Shown here: piece after piece, positions 6,769 to 14,586 of the stretch
How the letters are laid out: every line of letters begins with the position of its first letter
Position numbering within the stretch: the stretch's first letter is position 1
DNA from: CAYSYM01 sp964435115
GTDB lineage: Bacteria > Chloroflexota > UBA6077 > CF-72
Direction of reading: 5' to 3'
NCBI GenBank assembly: GCA_964435115.1
Contig: CAYSYM010000055.1
Coordinates: forward strand, 1 to 23,545
DNA length: 23,545 nt
Made by a program: the position numbers and the translations under genes
Notes under the pieces: model-generated
What the model was told of the DNA's origin: nothing
What the model saw: the letters and a program-made list of their open reading frames with translations, nothing else
The model's database searches: none

Positions 6769-7809
6769 CTAATCGACGTACGTCGCCTTCGGGGGCTCAG
6801 GCGCCGGCGCGAACTGGCCCAGCCACTGGTTGTAGATCGCGGTCCACCGGCCGCTCGTCTTCACCTGCTCGAGCACCCCGTTCACGAACCGGACGAACTC
6901 CGGGCGCCCCTTGGCGATGCCCAGGCCGTAGGGCTCGCTGCTGAACTTGGGGCCGACGAGCTTCGTGTTCGGGTCCTGCGCCGCCAGACTGGCCAGGATC
7001 ACGTCGTCCGTGCTGACGGCGTCCGCCCGCCCCTGCTGGAGCAGCAAGAGGCAATCGGTGTACTGGTCTGCCTGCACCACCTCCGCCTGCGGATTCGCCT
7101 TGGGGATGTTCTGCTCGCTGGTCGACCCCTTGGCGGCGCACACCTTCTTCCCACTCAGATCCTGGATGCTGTTGTAGGGTGCGTCCTTCTTGACCAGCAC
7201 GCGCTGGCCCGCGTCGTAGTAGACCGTCGAGAAGTCGATCTGCTGCTTGCGGTCGGCGTTGATCGTCATCGTGGAGGCCACGATGTCCACGGTGCCTTCC
7301 TGGAGCGACGGGATGCGCGAGGCGGAGGTGACCGTCCTGAACTCGACCTTGCTGGCGTCGCCGAAGATCGCCCGAGTGACCTCGCGGACTATGTCGATGT
7401 CGAACCCTTCGAGCTGATTCGTGCGCGGGTTGAGGTACCCGAACAGCAGCACGTCCTGGCGCACGCCCGCGATCAAGCGGCCGCGCTCCTGGATGGTGCG
7501 CAGGTAGGTGTTGGCCGGCATGCTGCCGGGCTGCGGCATGGGCGAGAGCGGCCGGAGACTGGCCGTCACCTCGGCCGCGGCGGCGGGCGAGGGGGACGCC
7601 GCGGCCGCCGGTGAGGCCGCCGGGGACGGGGCCGGCTTGGCGGCCGGGCTGGGGCTCGGGCTCGCCGCCGGGGCCGCGGTGGGCTTGGGCGCTTCAGTCG
7701 GCTTGGCCGGCGCCGTAGTCGGCGTCGGCTGCGCGGCGGGCGCGCAGGCCGCCGTAGCGAGCAGCGTCAGGAGAGCGAGCAAGGGGATCAGCAGGCGTGT
7801 GTGCAACAT
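6769..7809 (-). CDS. Amino acid ABC transporter substrate-binding lipoprotein
   Basis: A 346-residue extracytoplasmic receptor of the SBP_bac_3 family. It has a lipoprotein signal with lipobox ATAAC (Cys22), a long Pro/Ala/Ser/Thr linker (about 23-95) and the two-lobed binding domain (about 103-335). Recognisable stretches are LEGFDIDIVREV, DIVASTMTIN and the pair VCAAKGSTSEQN and YTDCLLLL. The two cysteines in that pair could form the disulfide seen in glutamate-binding proteins of the GluB type, so glutamate/aspartate-like substrates are the best guess. The start is ATG with GAGAGGG 5 bases upstream. It follows the ATPase gene by 95 bases and is followed by the hairpin and the permease genes. 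Confidence 0.94.
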   Translation of the reverse strand: MLHTRLLIPLLALLTLLATAACAPAAQPTPTTAPAKPTEAPKPTAAPAASPSPSPAAKPAPSPAASPAAAASPSPAAAAEVTASLRPLSPMPQPGSMPANTYLRTIQERGRLIAGVRQDVLLFGYLNPRTNQLEGFDIDIVREVTRAIFGDASKVEFRTVTSASRIPSLQEGTVDIVASTMTINADRKQQIDFSTVYYDAGQRVLVKKDAPYNSIQDLSGKKVCAAKGSTSEQNIPKANPQAEVVQADQYTDCLLLLQQGRADAVSTDDVILASLAAQDPNTKLVGPKFSSEPYGLGIAKGRPEFVRFVNGVLEQVKTSGRWTAIYNQWLGQFAPAPEPPKATYVD

Positions 7810-7904
7810 CGCAACCCTCTCTGTCTGGTCTTGGGAGCATCGCCCGCGGGGACCGGCGCGCGGGGCTTCCCCGGCCCAGGCGGTAGCTCGGCCTCGCAGG
7901 CCTG

Positions 7905-8693
7905 TCAGTGCCGGATGATCCGGCTGAGGAACTCCCGGGTGCGCTCCTCGCGCGGGTGCTCGAAGAACTCTGGCGTGGCGTTCTGCTCCACGATAGCCCC
8001 CTCGGCCATGAAGACCATCCGGTCAGACACCTCGCGCGCGAAGCCCATCTCGTGGGTGACCACGATCATGGTCATCCCTTCCCTCGCCAGGTCACGCATC
8101 ACGTCGAGCACCTCGCGGATCATCTCCGGGTCCAGCGCGGACGTGGGCTCGTCGAAGAGCATGATACGCGGCTGCATGGCGAGCGCGCGCGCGATGGCGA
8201 CCCGTTGCTGCTGGCCGCCGGACAGTTGCGCCGGGTATGCCTCGGCCTTCTCCGGAATCCCGACCCGCTCCAGGAGCTTACGCGCCAGCTCTTCCGCCTC
8301 CTCGCGTGCGAGTCCCCGCACGTTGACCGGGGCCAGCGTGAGGTTCTGGAGCACGGCAAGGTGCGGGAAGAGGTTGAACTGCTGGAAGACCATGCCGATC
8401 TCACGTCGCAGGTGATTCAGGTCCACGCGCCGGTCGTCCACGCGCATCCCGTCGACGACGAGCTGGCCGCTGTCCACGGGTTCCAGGCGGTTGATGCAGC
8501 GGAGGAGCGTGCTCTTCCCGGAGCCGCTCGGTCCCGCGATGACGATCTTCTCGCCCTCGAAGACGTCGAAGTCGATGTCGCGGAGCACGTGCAGCTTGCC
8601 GAAGTACTTGTTGACACGGCGGAAGCTGATCAGCGGCTCGCGTGAGGGTGGGCGCGCCTCGGCTGCTGCTGGCGCAGGGAGGGTCTGGGCCAC
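7905..8693 (-). CDS. Amino acid ABC transporter ATP-binding protein (GlnQ type)
   Basis: The cytoplasmic ATPase of the amino acid importer. Counted from an upstream GTG at 8750, it has Walker A GPSGSGKST (73-81), Q-loop VFQQFNLFP (121-129), signature LSGGQQQR (176-183), Walker B IMLFDEP (196-202) and the switch His in VTHEMGFA (233). All are intact. This order and the LNHLRREIGMVFQQFNLFPHL region are typical of polar amino acid ATPases. GTG at 8693 is chosen (262 residues) because the extra 19 residues from GTG 8750 look unlike the family, but neither start has a strong ribosome binding site. It is the first gene of the amino acid transport set, close behind the GH13 gene (42-99 bases), so read-through from the sugar operon is possible. 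Confidence 0.93.
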   Translation of the reverse strand: MAQTLPAPAAAEARPPSREPLISFRRVNKYFGKLHVLRDIDFDVFEGEKIVIAGPSGSGKSTLLRCINRLEPVDSGQLVVDGMRVDDRRVDLNHLRREIGMVFQQFNLFPHLAVLQNLTLAPVNVRGLAREEAEELARKLLERVGIPEKAEAYPAQLSGGQQQRVAIARALAMQPRIMLFDEPTSALDPEMIREVLDVMRDLAREGMTMIVVTHEMGFAREVSDRMVFMAEGAIVEQNATPEFFEHPREERTREFLSRIIRH

Positions 8694-8792
8694 GGGTGCC
8701 CCCGGAGTGTGGCAGGCGTCTCCGCCGCGCGCAACCACGCCCGGCGCCACCCGGGTGAGCCGGGGTGTGGCAGGACCCCAGCCCGACAGCGC

Positions 8793-10652
8793 CTACAGAC
8801 GCGCGGCCTCTGGTGCGAGCACGACACCAGCGTAGGGGCCGAGCGTGAGCTCCACCCCCCCGGCGCGCACGAGCGCCTCCGCACCCGTTCTCGGGTCCTG
8901 CAGCCGCCCGAATCCCGCCAGGCTGCCCCCGGGCACGCGCAGTCGCCGCGGCTCGGGCGCGGTGTTGAGGACCACCAGGAGCGCCTCGTCGCCGCCGCCA
9001 AGCTGGTAGGCGAGGCCACCGTCACGGTCGGCGTAAAGGGTCGAGCGGGGTCCATGGGCGAGCGCCGGGTGTGTGGCACGGAGGCGGTTCAGACCACGGT
9101 ACACCTCCCGCAGCGCGGGCACCGGCTCCGCGCCCCACGGCATCGGCGCGCGCGCCACGGCATGCCGCGACCTGCCGCTGGCGTCCATCACGTCTTGCGT
9201 CTGCGAGAGGCCTACCTCGGTCCCGTAGTAGACGATCGGCGGCTGGGGCAACGTGTACTGCAGCAACGCGGCGAGCTCCAGCCGCCGCGGGTCGTCCACC
9301 AGCCACAGGAAGCGGTTCATGTCGTGGTTATCCAGGAAGGTCGGCCGCACGAAGCCCGGCTCGAAGTAGCGCTCGTGCGCATCCAGGAATGCGACGAACG
9401 CGGGCGCCCCGAGTGTTCCGAACGCCAGGAGCTGGCGGACACGCTGGAGGAACAGGAAGTCCAGGCACCCGTCCAGCCGCCCCTGATAGCGGGCCAGCAC
9501 GTCGCTGCCGTCCACCGCCTCGCCGAAGAGGAAGACGTCGGGGTCCGTCTGCTTGAGGGCAGAGCGGAACGTCGTCCAGAAGTCGAGGCTCGGACCGAGC
9601 GCGTGGTCGAGCCGCAGCCCGTCGACGCCGAAGTCCTCCACCCAGGCGCGGGCGCAGTCGATCAGGTACTGCCGGGTCGCCGGGTACTCCAGGTTCCACT
9701 GTGGGAGCGTCTCGACGCCGAAGAACGACTTGTACTCATCCGGCCAGGCGAAGAAGGTGAACCACTCGAAGTAGGGGCTGGCGGATCCCTGCAAGCGGGC
9801 GTCGACGAAGTACGGGTGTCGGTGCGAGCCGTGGCTGGGCACGTAGTCCAGGATCACGCGGAGCCCGCGTTCGTGGGCCGCCCCCACCAGGTCGCGAAAG
9901 TCCTGGTTCGACCCGAAGCGCGCGGCCACGCGCCGGTAGTCTCGGACATCGTAGCCATGGTGGGTGTCTGACTCCCAGATCGGCGAGAGCCAGATGGCGT
10001 TGAAGCCGAGCTCGGCCAGGTAGTCCAGCTTGCTCATGACGCCACGGAGCGTCCCGCCTGCGAACTCGCCGTCGGGCGCGAGTGGTCGGCCGTCATCACG
10101 TGCGAACCGATCCACCATGAGGTGGTAGATGCGCGCGGCCCGGGCCCAGCGCGGCGCGGCCTGGCCGTCGACCACGAACGAGAAGGAGGTCGCCGGACCG
10201 CTGTCCGCAAACGCTCCGTCCGCCCAAGCGGGCGCACGGCCGCCGCCGCTGGCGACGATGCGGTAGCGCACCAGCGTCCCCGCGGGCTGGGCCGGTAGCA
10301 CACCTCGCCACTCGGTCAAGTAGCTCCACAGGAGCCGGCTCCAGCGGCTGCTCACCTCCCTGAACGGTACGCTGGGCGAGGTTTCGCTCGGGCTGCTGCC
10401 GTCCGTGGTGAAGTGGCAGCGGACCTCCTGGTTGGGCGCATCCTCTCCGAGGTCGACGACGAGCTCCACGGGCTCGTCGGGTCGCGGCACGGGCGGGTGG
10501 GTGCGCCAGCGGTGGCTGACCGCCCGTCCCTCCGTCTGGGCCCGCCGCAGCACCTCGTCCGTGGTGCTGAGCGTGCCGAACACGAAGTCCTGCGTGGCGC
10601 GGAAGTAGTCACCCGGCGCAGCGGCAGGCGGACGGACGCATCTGCCCCCCAT
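8793..10652 (-). CDS. GH13 alpha-amylase family enzyme (maltodextrin-hydrolase-like)
   Basis: A 619-residue enzyme for alpha-glucan or maltodextrin breakdown. The N-terminal part (about 60-170) is a beta-sandwich-like domain. The TIM barrel follows, with the four GH13 regions: VILDYVPSHG (D269, H274), GLRLDH with nucleophile D349, FLFGEAVDG with acid/base E378, and LDNHDMNR (H443, D444). The C-terminal beta domain ends the chain. There is no signal peptide, so it probably acts in the cytoplasm on imported oligosaccharides, like cyclomaltodextrinase/neopullulanase or alpha-glucosidase. ATG at 10652 is chosen: it is 5 bases after the MalG stop and has AAGGGG 8 bases upstream, inside malG. The frame stays open further upstream, but that stretch is the malG gene read in another frame. 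Exact specificity is uncertain. Confidence 0.92.
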   Translation of the reverse strand: MGGRCVRPPAAAPGDYFRATQDFVFGTLSTTDEVLRRAQTEGRAVSHRWRTHPPVPRPDEPVELVVDLGEDAPNQEVRCHFTTDGSSPSETSPSVPFREVSSRWSRLLWSYLTEWRGVLPAQPAGTLVRYRIVASGGGRAPAWADGAFADSGPATSFSFVVDGQAAPRWARAARIYHLMVDRFARDDGRPLAPDGEFAGGTLRGVMSKLDYLAELGFNAIWLSPIWESDTHHGYDVRDYRRVAARFGSNQDFRDLVGAAHERGLRVILDYVPSHGSHRHPYFVDARLQGSASPYFEWFTFFAWPDEYKSFFGVETLPQWNLEYPATRQYLIDCARAWVEDFGVDGLRLDHALGPSLDFWTTFRSALKQTDPDVFLFGEAVDGSDVLARYQGRLDGCLDFLFLQRVRQLLAFGTLGAPAFVAFLDAHERYFEPGFVRPTFLDNHDMNRFLWLVDDPRRLELAALLQYTLPQPPIVYYGTEVGLSQTQDVMDASGRSRHAVARAPMPWGAEPVPALREVYRGLNRLRATHPALAHGPRSTLYADRDGGLAYQLGGGDEALLVVLNTAPEPRRLRVPGGSLAGFGRLQDPRTGAEALVRAGGVELTLGPYAGVVLAPEAARL

Positions 10653-10657
10653 TGGGG

Positions 10658-11497
10658 CTACCCCTTGACTGACCCGAGAGTCAGGCCCGCCTGGAGGTAG
10701 CGCTGCAGCCACAGCTGGAGCAGCAGCACCGGCGGGGTGACCATGATGGACGCCGCCGCGAACCAGCCCCAGGGGACCCGGTAGTTGTCGGCCAGCGTCC
10801 ACATGCCGACCGGCACCGTGTAGAGCTTCTCGTCGAACAGCGTGATGGAGGCGATGACGAACTCGTTCCAGCCCGCCAGGAAGCCCATGAGCGCCGCCAC
10901 GGCCATGACCGGGGTCGCCAGCGGCAGGATCACGAGGCGGAACGTGCTGAACGGCCCGGCTCCGTCGATCGCCGCCGCCTCTTCGAGCTCGTACGGCATG
11001 GCGTCGAAGTACCCCTTCATCAGCCAGATGAGAAACACCAGGGTCCCCGAAGCGTAGGAGAGGACGAGGCCGGGCAGAGTGCCGAGCAGACCGATCTGCT
11101 TGAGGATGAGGTAGATGGCGATGAGTGAGAGCACGGCCGGGAAGCTCTGCAAGGCCAGCAGGGCCAGCAGGATCTGTGACCGTCCGCGGAACCGCAGCCG
11201 CGAGAACGCGTAGGCCGCCGGTGTGGCCGCTAGCAGCGAGGCGAGGCTGGTGCTCGCCGCCGTCAGCACGCTGTTGCGCACCCAGTAGGGGAAGTTGCTC
11301 TCGAACAGCATGTAGCGGTAGTTCTCGAAGTCGAAGCTACTCGGTAACAGGCGGAGCTGGGTCGTGTAGAGCTGCTGCCCCGGGCGCAGGCTGGCCTGGA
11401 AGAGGAAGTAGATCGGGAAGAGGGCGAGGAACACCCATACGAGGAGGACGGCGTGAGTGGAGAGGGAGACCCACCAGTGGCGGCGCGCCGTCGACAC
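10658..11497 (-). CDS. Sugar ABC transporter permease, MalG type
   Basis: A 279-residue inner-membrane permease. There is an N-terminal helix (about 16-34), further helices near 75-97, 108-133 and 142-160, and the EAA loop at about 169-195 (YELEEAAAIDGAG, then FRLVILPLA). The C-terminal WGWFAAASIMVTPPVL and LQAGLTLGSVKG ending are typical of MalG-like proteins. The start is GTG at 11497, 8 bases after the MalF stop, with AGGA upstream. It forms the channel with the MalF-type partner for maltose, maltodextrin or a similar sugar. Tight spacing with malF and the GH13 gene shows one operon. No MalK-type ATPase is present in the window. Confidence 0.94.
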   Translation of the reverse strand: MSTARRHWWVSLSTHAVLLVWVFLALFPIYFLFQASLRPGQQLYTTQLRLLPSSFDFENYRYMLFESNFPYWVRNSVLTAASTSLASLLAATPAAYAFSRLRFRGRSQILLALLALQSFPAVLSLIAIYLILKQIGLLGTLPGLVLSYASGTLVFLIWLMKGYFDAMPYELEEAAAIDGAGPFSTFRLVILPLATPVMAVAALMGFLAGWNEFVIASITLFDEKLYTVPVGMWTLADNYRVPWGWFAAASIMVTPPVLLLQLWLQRYLQAGLTLGSVKG

Positions 11498-11505
11498 GAG
11501 TCGTC

Positions 11506-12480
11506 CTACTCGAAGGCGGCCCTCGCCGCCCCGGACACGCGCGCGTTGAGCATGGTCATGAGTACGATCACCCCGAACAGGAGGATGGCGTAGGCGGCGG
11601 TGTAGCCGAAGTTGAACAGCTCGAACGCCTGTCGCCGCGCGTACAGGAGGGCAAACTCGGTGGCGCCGACGCGCGCGCTGCCGAACGGCCCGCCCTTCGT
11701 CATCAGCCAGACGAGGTCGAAGTTCTGGAAGGTAGTGATGGCTGAGAGGATGAGCGCCGGCACGAGCGCCGGCCGCAGCAGTGGGAGGGTCAGGCTGCGC
11801 AAGCGGGCCAGGTAGCTGGCGCCGTCGACGGCCGCGGCCTCGTACAGCTCGCGCGGGATGTTCTGCAGGCCCGCGAGGGCCACAACCATGAAGAAGGGGT
11901 AGCTCAGCCAGACGTTCGTGCTGACGACCGCCGCGAAGGCTGGCTCGGGCTGGGTGAGCCACGGCACACCAGGCAGTCCGACCGCCCGCAGCGTCTGGTT
12001 GACGATCCCGAACTGGCCGTGGAAGAAGAACTTCCACTCCAGTGCCGTCAGCCACCCCGGAACCGCCCACGGGACGATCAAGAGGGTGCGGTAGATGGCG
12101 CGCCCTCGCAGGCCGGCCTCGTCCAGCAAGAGCGCCAGGATCGTGCCGACCACCAGGAACAGACTCACGGAGACCGCGACCCACAGGTAGGTTCTGGCGA
12201 GGACGACGAAGAAGTCGCCGTTGACATCGGACAGGAGCACGCGATAGTTCTCCAGTCCGATGAAGTCGAAGTCGACCAGCCGCCGGAGCGAGCGGTTGGT
12301 GAGCGAGATGTAGACGTTGTAGGCGATCGGCAGGGCGGTCATCAGCGCGATGCCGAGGAGGGCAGGGAGGACGAAGAGGCCGGCAGCGGCGCGGTGGGCG
12401 CGCGTCTGCCCGCCCGGCTGGGCGCGCGCGGCAGCCCGCGGTACGGGCTCGCCGGTCCGGGCCTGGACGACTGTCGCCAT
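11506..12480 (-). CDS. Sugar ABC transporter permease, MalF type
   Basis: A 324-residue membrane permease. A cytoplasmic Ala/Arg/Pro-rich N-terminus (1-30) is followed by a helix at about 33-58, a periplasmic segment, and helices near 97-119, 130-148, 183-205 and 290-315. The EAA loop is at about 211-237 (ELYEAAAVDGASY, then LTLPLL). The TTFQNFDLVWLMTKGGP stretch is typical of MalF/UgpA-like permeases. It pairs with the MalG-type protein. ATG at 12480 has only a weak GTAGG upstream. It is separated from the binding-protein gene by 113 bases that hold a large hairpin, which may lower permease expression relative to the receptor. Confidence 0.94.
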   Translation of the reverse strand: MATVVQARTGEPVPRAAARAQPGGQTRAHRAAAGLFVLPALLGIALMTALPIAYNVYISLTNRSLRRLVDFDFIGLENYRVLLSDVNGDFFVVLARTYLWVAVSVSLFLVVGTILALLLDEAGLRGRAIYRTLLIVPWAVPGWLTALEWKFFFHGQFGIVNQTLRAVGLPGVPWLTQPEPAFAAVVSTNVWLSYPFFMVVALAGLQNIPRELYEAAAVDGASYLARLRSLTLPLLRPALVPALILSAITTFQNFDLVWLMTKGGPFGSARVGATEFALLYARRQAFELFNFGYTAAYAILLFGVIVLMTMLNARVSGAARAAFE

Positions 12481-12493
12481 CCTACTGGCAGAG

Positions 12494-12588
12494 GCGGCGG
12501 GGCGCTCTGGCGCCGCTGGAGGACCGAACGCCGGCGCTACCGGCGCCAGCGTGGCCTCGGCGCGCGGCGCGCCAGAGCGCCCCGCCGC
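12494..12588 (-). repeat. Large nested hairpin between malE-like and malF-like genes
   Basis: Outer arms 12494-12513 (GCGGCGGGGCGCTCTGGCGC) and 12569-12588 are perfect 20-bp complements. Inside are CGCTGG/CCAGCG (12514-12519 with 12546-12551) and CGCCGG/CCGGCG (12529-12534 with 12540-12545). The structure begins 6 bases after the binding-protein stop codon. No T-run follows. The position matches the malE-malF intergenic hairpins known to protect the malE message. Confidence 0.85.
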
Positions 12589-12593
12589 ACTCC

Positions 12594-13805
12594 TCAGCGC
12601 CGAACCTTGGCCACCGCCTCTTCGGCGAGGGCCTGCCCTTGCGCGGCGGCTTCCTCAGGCGACAGGCTGCCGGTCCAGACGGCTTCCAGCGTCTTGGCCA
12701 CCGGGTCCCACAGCGCGGTCATGAACGGCGTGTTCGGCATCGGGATGCCCGCGCTCACCTGCTGGCCGAAGGCGACGACGGTCGGCAGGCTCTGGATCGC
12801 CTCGTACCGCTGCGCTTCGATGCTGGCCGGGATCTCCTTGGTCACCAGGCTCGTGTACGCCTCGTTATCCGAGCGGCTGAAGAAACGCAGGACATCCATC
12901 GCCACCGCCGGGTTCCTGGCGTTGGTCGTGACGTACAGCATCTTCACGCCGACGAACGGCACGGCGGGCCTCCCCGTTGCGCTGACGACTGGGATCTGGG
13001 CCAGGCCGTAGTTGATCCCGGACGTCTCGATGTCCTGGATCGCCCAGGGCCCGTTCATGATGATGGCCGCCTTGCGCTCCTGGAAGAGCGTCATCGCCGT
13101 GGCGTAGTCCAGCTCGGCGGGCATGATGTCGCGGAACTGAGCGACCAGCCGCAGCGCGTTGACAGTGCCCTCGCTATTCAAGCCCACGTTGCCCTGCTCG
13201 TCGACGTACCAGCCACCGTTGCCGAAGATCCAGGGCGCGTTGAAGTACGCATCCTTCACCGGGTAGACGAAGTAGTACTGCCCAGGATTGGCCTGGCTGT
13301 ACGCCTGGGCCTTCGCCAGGAGGTCATCCGTGGAGGTGGGGAGCTGGTCCTCTGAGATGAGGTCCCGGTTATAGATGAACGTGATCGCCTCTACCGCTTC
13401 CGGCACGCCCCACAGCAATCCACGGTAGGTGCCACCCTGGATGGCGACCGGGTCGAACTGGGAGGCGAGCGCGTCGACGTCGGTCAGCTCGTTCAGCGGG
13501 CGGACCAGGTTGCCCTCCACGAGCCGGCCGGTGTTGTCGTGGACCCAGGCGACGATATCTGGACCCTGCCCGGCGGGCACGGCGATGAAGAGCTTGTCGA
13601 CCATCTGGGGAGGGTTCAACAGCTCGATCCTCACCCCCGGGTTCTCGCGCTCGTACTGGCGGAACAGGTTCTCCTTCGCCTTCAGGTACTCCCCCTGCCA
13701 GTTGTGCCAGATGGTGATGGTCTGCGTCTCTTGGGCGCGCGCCGCCGGCGCCAGGGGGAGCGCCAGCAGCACCGCGCTCAACAGCGTGAGGAACGCGCGT
13801 TTCAT
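12594..13805 (-). CDS. Sugar ABC transporter substrate-binding protein, MalE type
   Basis: A 403-residue secreted receptor of the SBP_bac_1 family. Residues 1-25 are a signal peptide (KR, hydrophobic LLSAVLLALPLA, cleavage after ARA). There is no lipobox, unlike the amino acid receptor. The body begins TITIWHNWQGEY. It contains GPDIVAWVHDNTGRL, GLLWGVPEAVEAITFIYNRD and MNGPWAIQDIE, all maltose/maltodextrin-binding-protein marks. The GH13 neighbour also suggests a maltodextrin substrate. ATG at 13805 is preferred because the signal peptide starts there and GGAAGGA lies upstream; an in-frame ATG at 13823 and TTG at 13898 are poorer choices. It is 97 bases downstream of marR on the same strand. 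Confidence 0.94.
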   Translation of the reverse strand: MKRAFLTLLSAVLLALPLAPAARAQETQTITIWHNWQGEYLKAKENLFRQYERENPGVRIELLNPPQMVDKLFIAVPAGQGPDIVAWVHDNTGRLVEGNLVRPLNELTDVDALASQFDPVAIQGGTYRGLLWGVPEAVEAITFIYNRDLISEDQLPTSTDDLLAKAQAYSQANPGQYYFVYPVKDAYFNAPWIFGNGGWYVDEQGNVGLNSEGTVNALRLVAQFRDIMPAELDYATAMTLFQERKAAIIMNGPWAIQDIETSGINYGLAQIPVVSATGRPAVPFVGVKMLYVTTNARNPAVAMDVLRFFSRSDNEAYTSLVTKEIPASIEAQRYEAIQSLPTVVAFGQQVSAGIPMPNTPFMTALWDPVAKTLEAVWTGSLSPEEAAAQGQALAEEAVAKVRR

Positions 13806-13902
13806 CGGGTCAGGTCCTTCCATGGCGTCGCTCAGGACGCGTGCGGGCTCGGGTACGGACTCGGGCGCAGCGACGACGGGAATCGATCGATCAGGCAACC
13901 TC

Positions 13903-14421
13903 CTAGCGCGCGGGATCGGTGGCGGCCGGTGTGGGAGGGGCGGCTGAGCGGCTCAACTGCCGCTGCAGCCCCGTCGCAACGTCCTCCAGCTGGGCCGCCA
14001 GCAGGTCACGCTGTGCGCCAGCGAGGAACGCGAGCCGCGCGGCGAGGTAGCCATCGAACGAGCTGTCGATGGCTCGGCGCACCTGTTCGCCACGCTCGGT
14101 GGGCAACACCCGCACGTAGCGGTCGTCACTGGGGTCGCGGTACGTGACCACCAGGCCGGCGGCGGCCAGGCGGTCGACCATCCGCGAGACAGACGACTTG
14201 TGGGTGAGGATGAGCGCCGCCAGCTCGGAGATGGAGCGGCCGTGTCGCGGATCCAGGTGCCGCAGCAAGCTGTACTGGGGGAGGCTGAGCTGGTACGAGC
14301 GGAGGAACTGGCGCGCTAGGTCGTCCAGGTAGAGGAAGACCTCCTGGAACAGGTCATACAGCCGCCCCGGGGACCCGGGGGCGCGCCGCTCGGGCGCAGT
14401 CGCCTGGCGAGGTGATTGCAT
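13903..14421 (-). CDS. MarR family transcriptional regulator
   Basis: A 172-residue dimeric DNA-binding regulator. Helices for dimerisation occupy about residues 20-55 and 125-155. The winged helix-turn-helix lies between, with SISELAALILTHKSSVSRMV as recognition region and a DPSDDRYVRVLPTERG wing typical of MarR. ATG at 14421 is chosen over TTG at 14427. It is the first gene of the sugar operon, and the promoter and repeated half-sites just upstream make autoregulation likely. MarR proteins more often control drug or stress genes; sugar operons usually use LacI or ROK regulators, so this pairing is unusual. The stop overlaps an AGGAGG sequence with no start codon at a suitable distance. Confidence 0.92.
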   Translation of the reverse strand: MQSPRQATAPERRAPGSPGRLYDLFQEVFLYLDDLARQFLRSYQLSLPQYSLLRHLDPRHGRSISELAALILTHKSSVSRMVDRLAAAGLVVTYRDPSDDRYVRVLPTERGEQVRRAIDSSFDGYLAARLAFLAGAQRDLLAAQLEDVATGLQRQLSRSAAPPTPAATDPAR

Positions 14422-14423
14422 GG

Positions 14424-14443
14424 GCAACGGTTGCTACTGCAAC
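14424..14443. promoter_or_regulatory. Putative MarR operator with three half-sites
   Basis: GCAAC (14424-14428), GTTGC (14430-14434) and GCAAC (14439-14443) form two overlapping inverted repeats. They cover the region from the end of the marR -10 box to the start codon, so a bound dimer would block transcription. Binding by this MarR protein is inferred from position and symmetry. Confidence 0.6.
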
Positions 14444-14470
14444 GATATGCGCGGGTTCAACGCGTGTCAA
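14442..14470 (-). promoter_or_regulatory. Promoter of marR and the sugar operon
   Basis: A perfect -35 TTGACA (14465-14470) and -10 TATCGT (14442-14447) are spaced 17 bases apart. The transcript would begin near 14435, giving a leader of only about 15 bases before the marR ATG. The -10 box overlaps the GCAAC/GTTGC half-sites. Confidence 0.7.
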
Positions 14471-14522
14471 GTGCGGAGGAGGCGACCCGGGAATCGCCGC
14501 GCCGGCGGGAGTGTTCCAGCGA

Positions 14523-14551
14523 GTGAGGGTGCCGCGGGGCGTGGCTATACT
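14523..14551 (+). promoter_or_regulatory. Promoter of the thioredoxin reductase gene
   Basis: The -10 box TATACT (14546-14551) lies in the context GTGGCTATACTGGCC, nearly the same as before the LysM gene. The -35 position (14523-14528, GTGAGG) is weak. The transcript would start near 14558, about 30 bases before the ATG. Confidence 0.55.
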
Positions 14552-14586
14552 GGCCTGGGGCATCTCGGAAAGCGAGAGCGAAAACG

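Noticed and set aside
10652..12184. Longer versions of the GH13 and MalG proteins that start upstream
   Set aside because: The extra N-terminal parts are the neighbouring permease genes read in another frame. Starts next to the preceding stop codons have better ribosome binding sites and fit the families.
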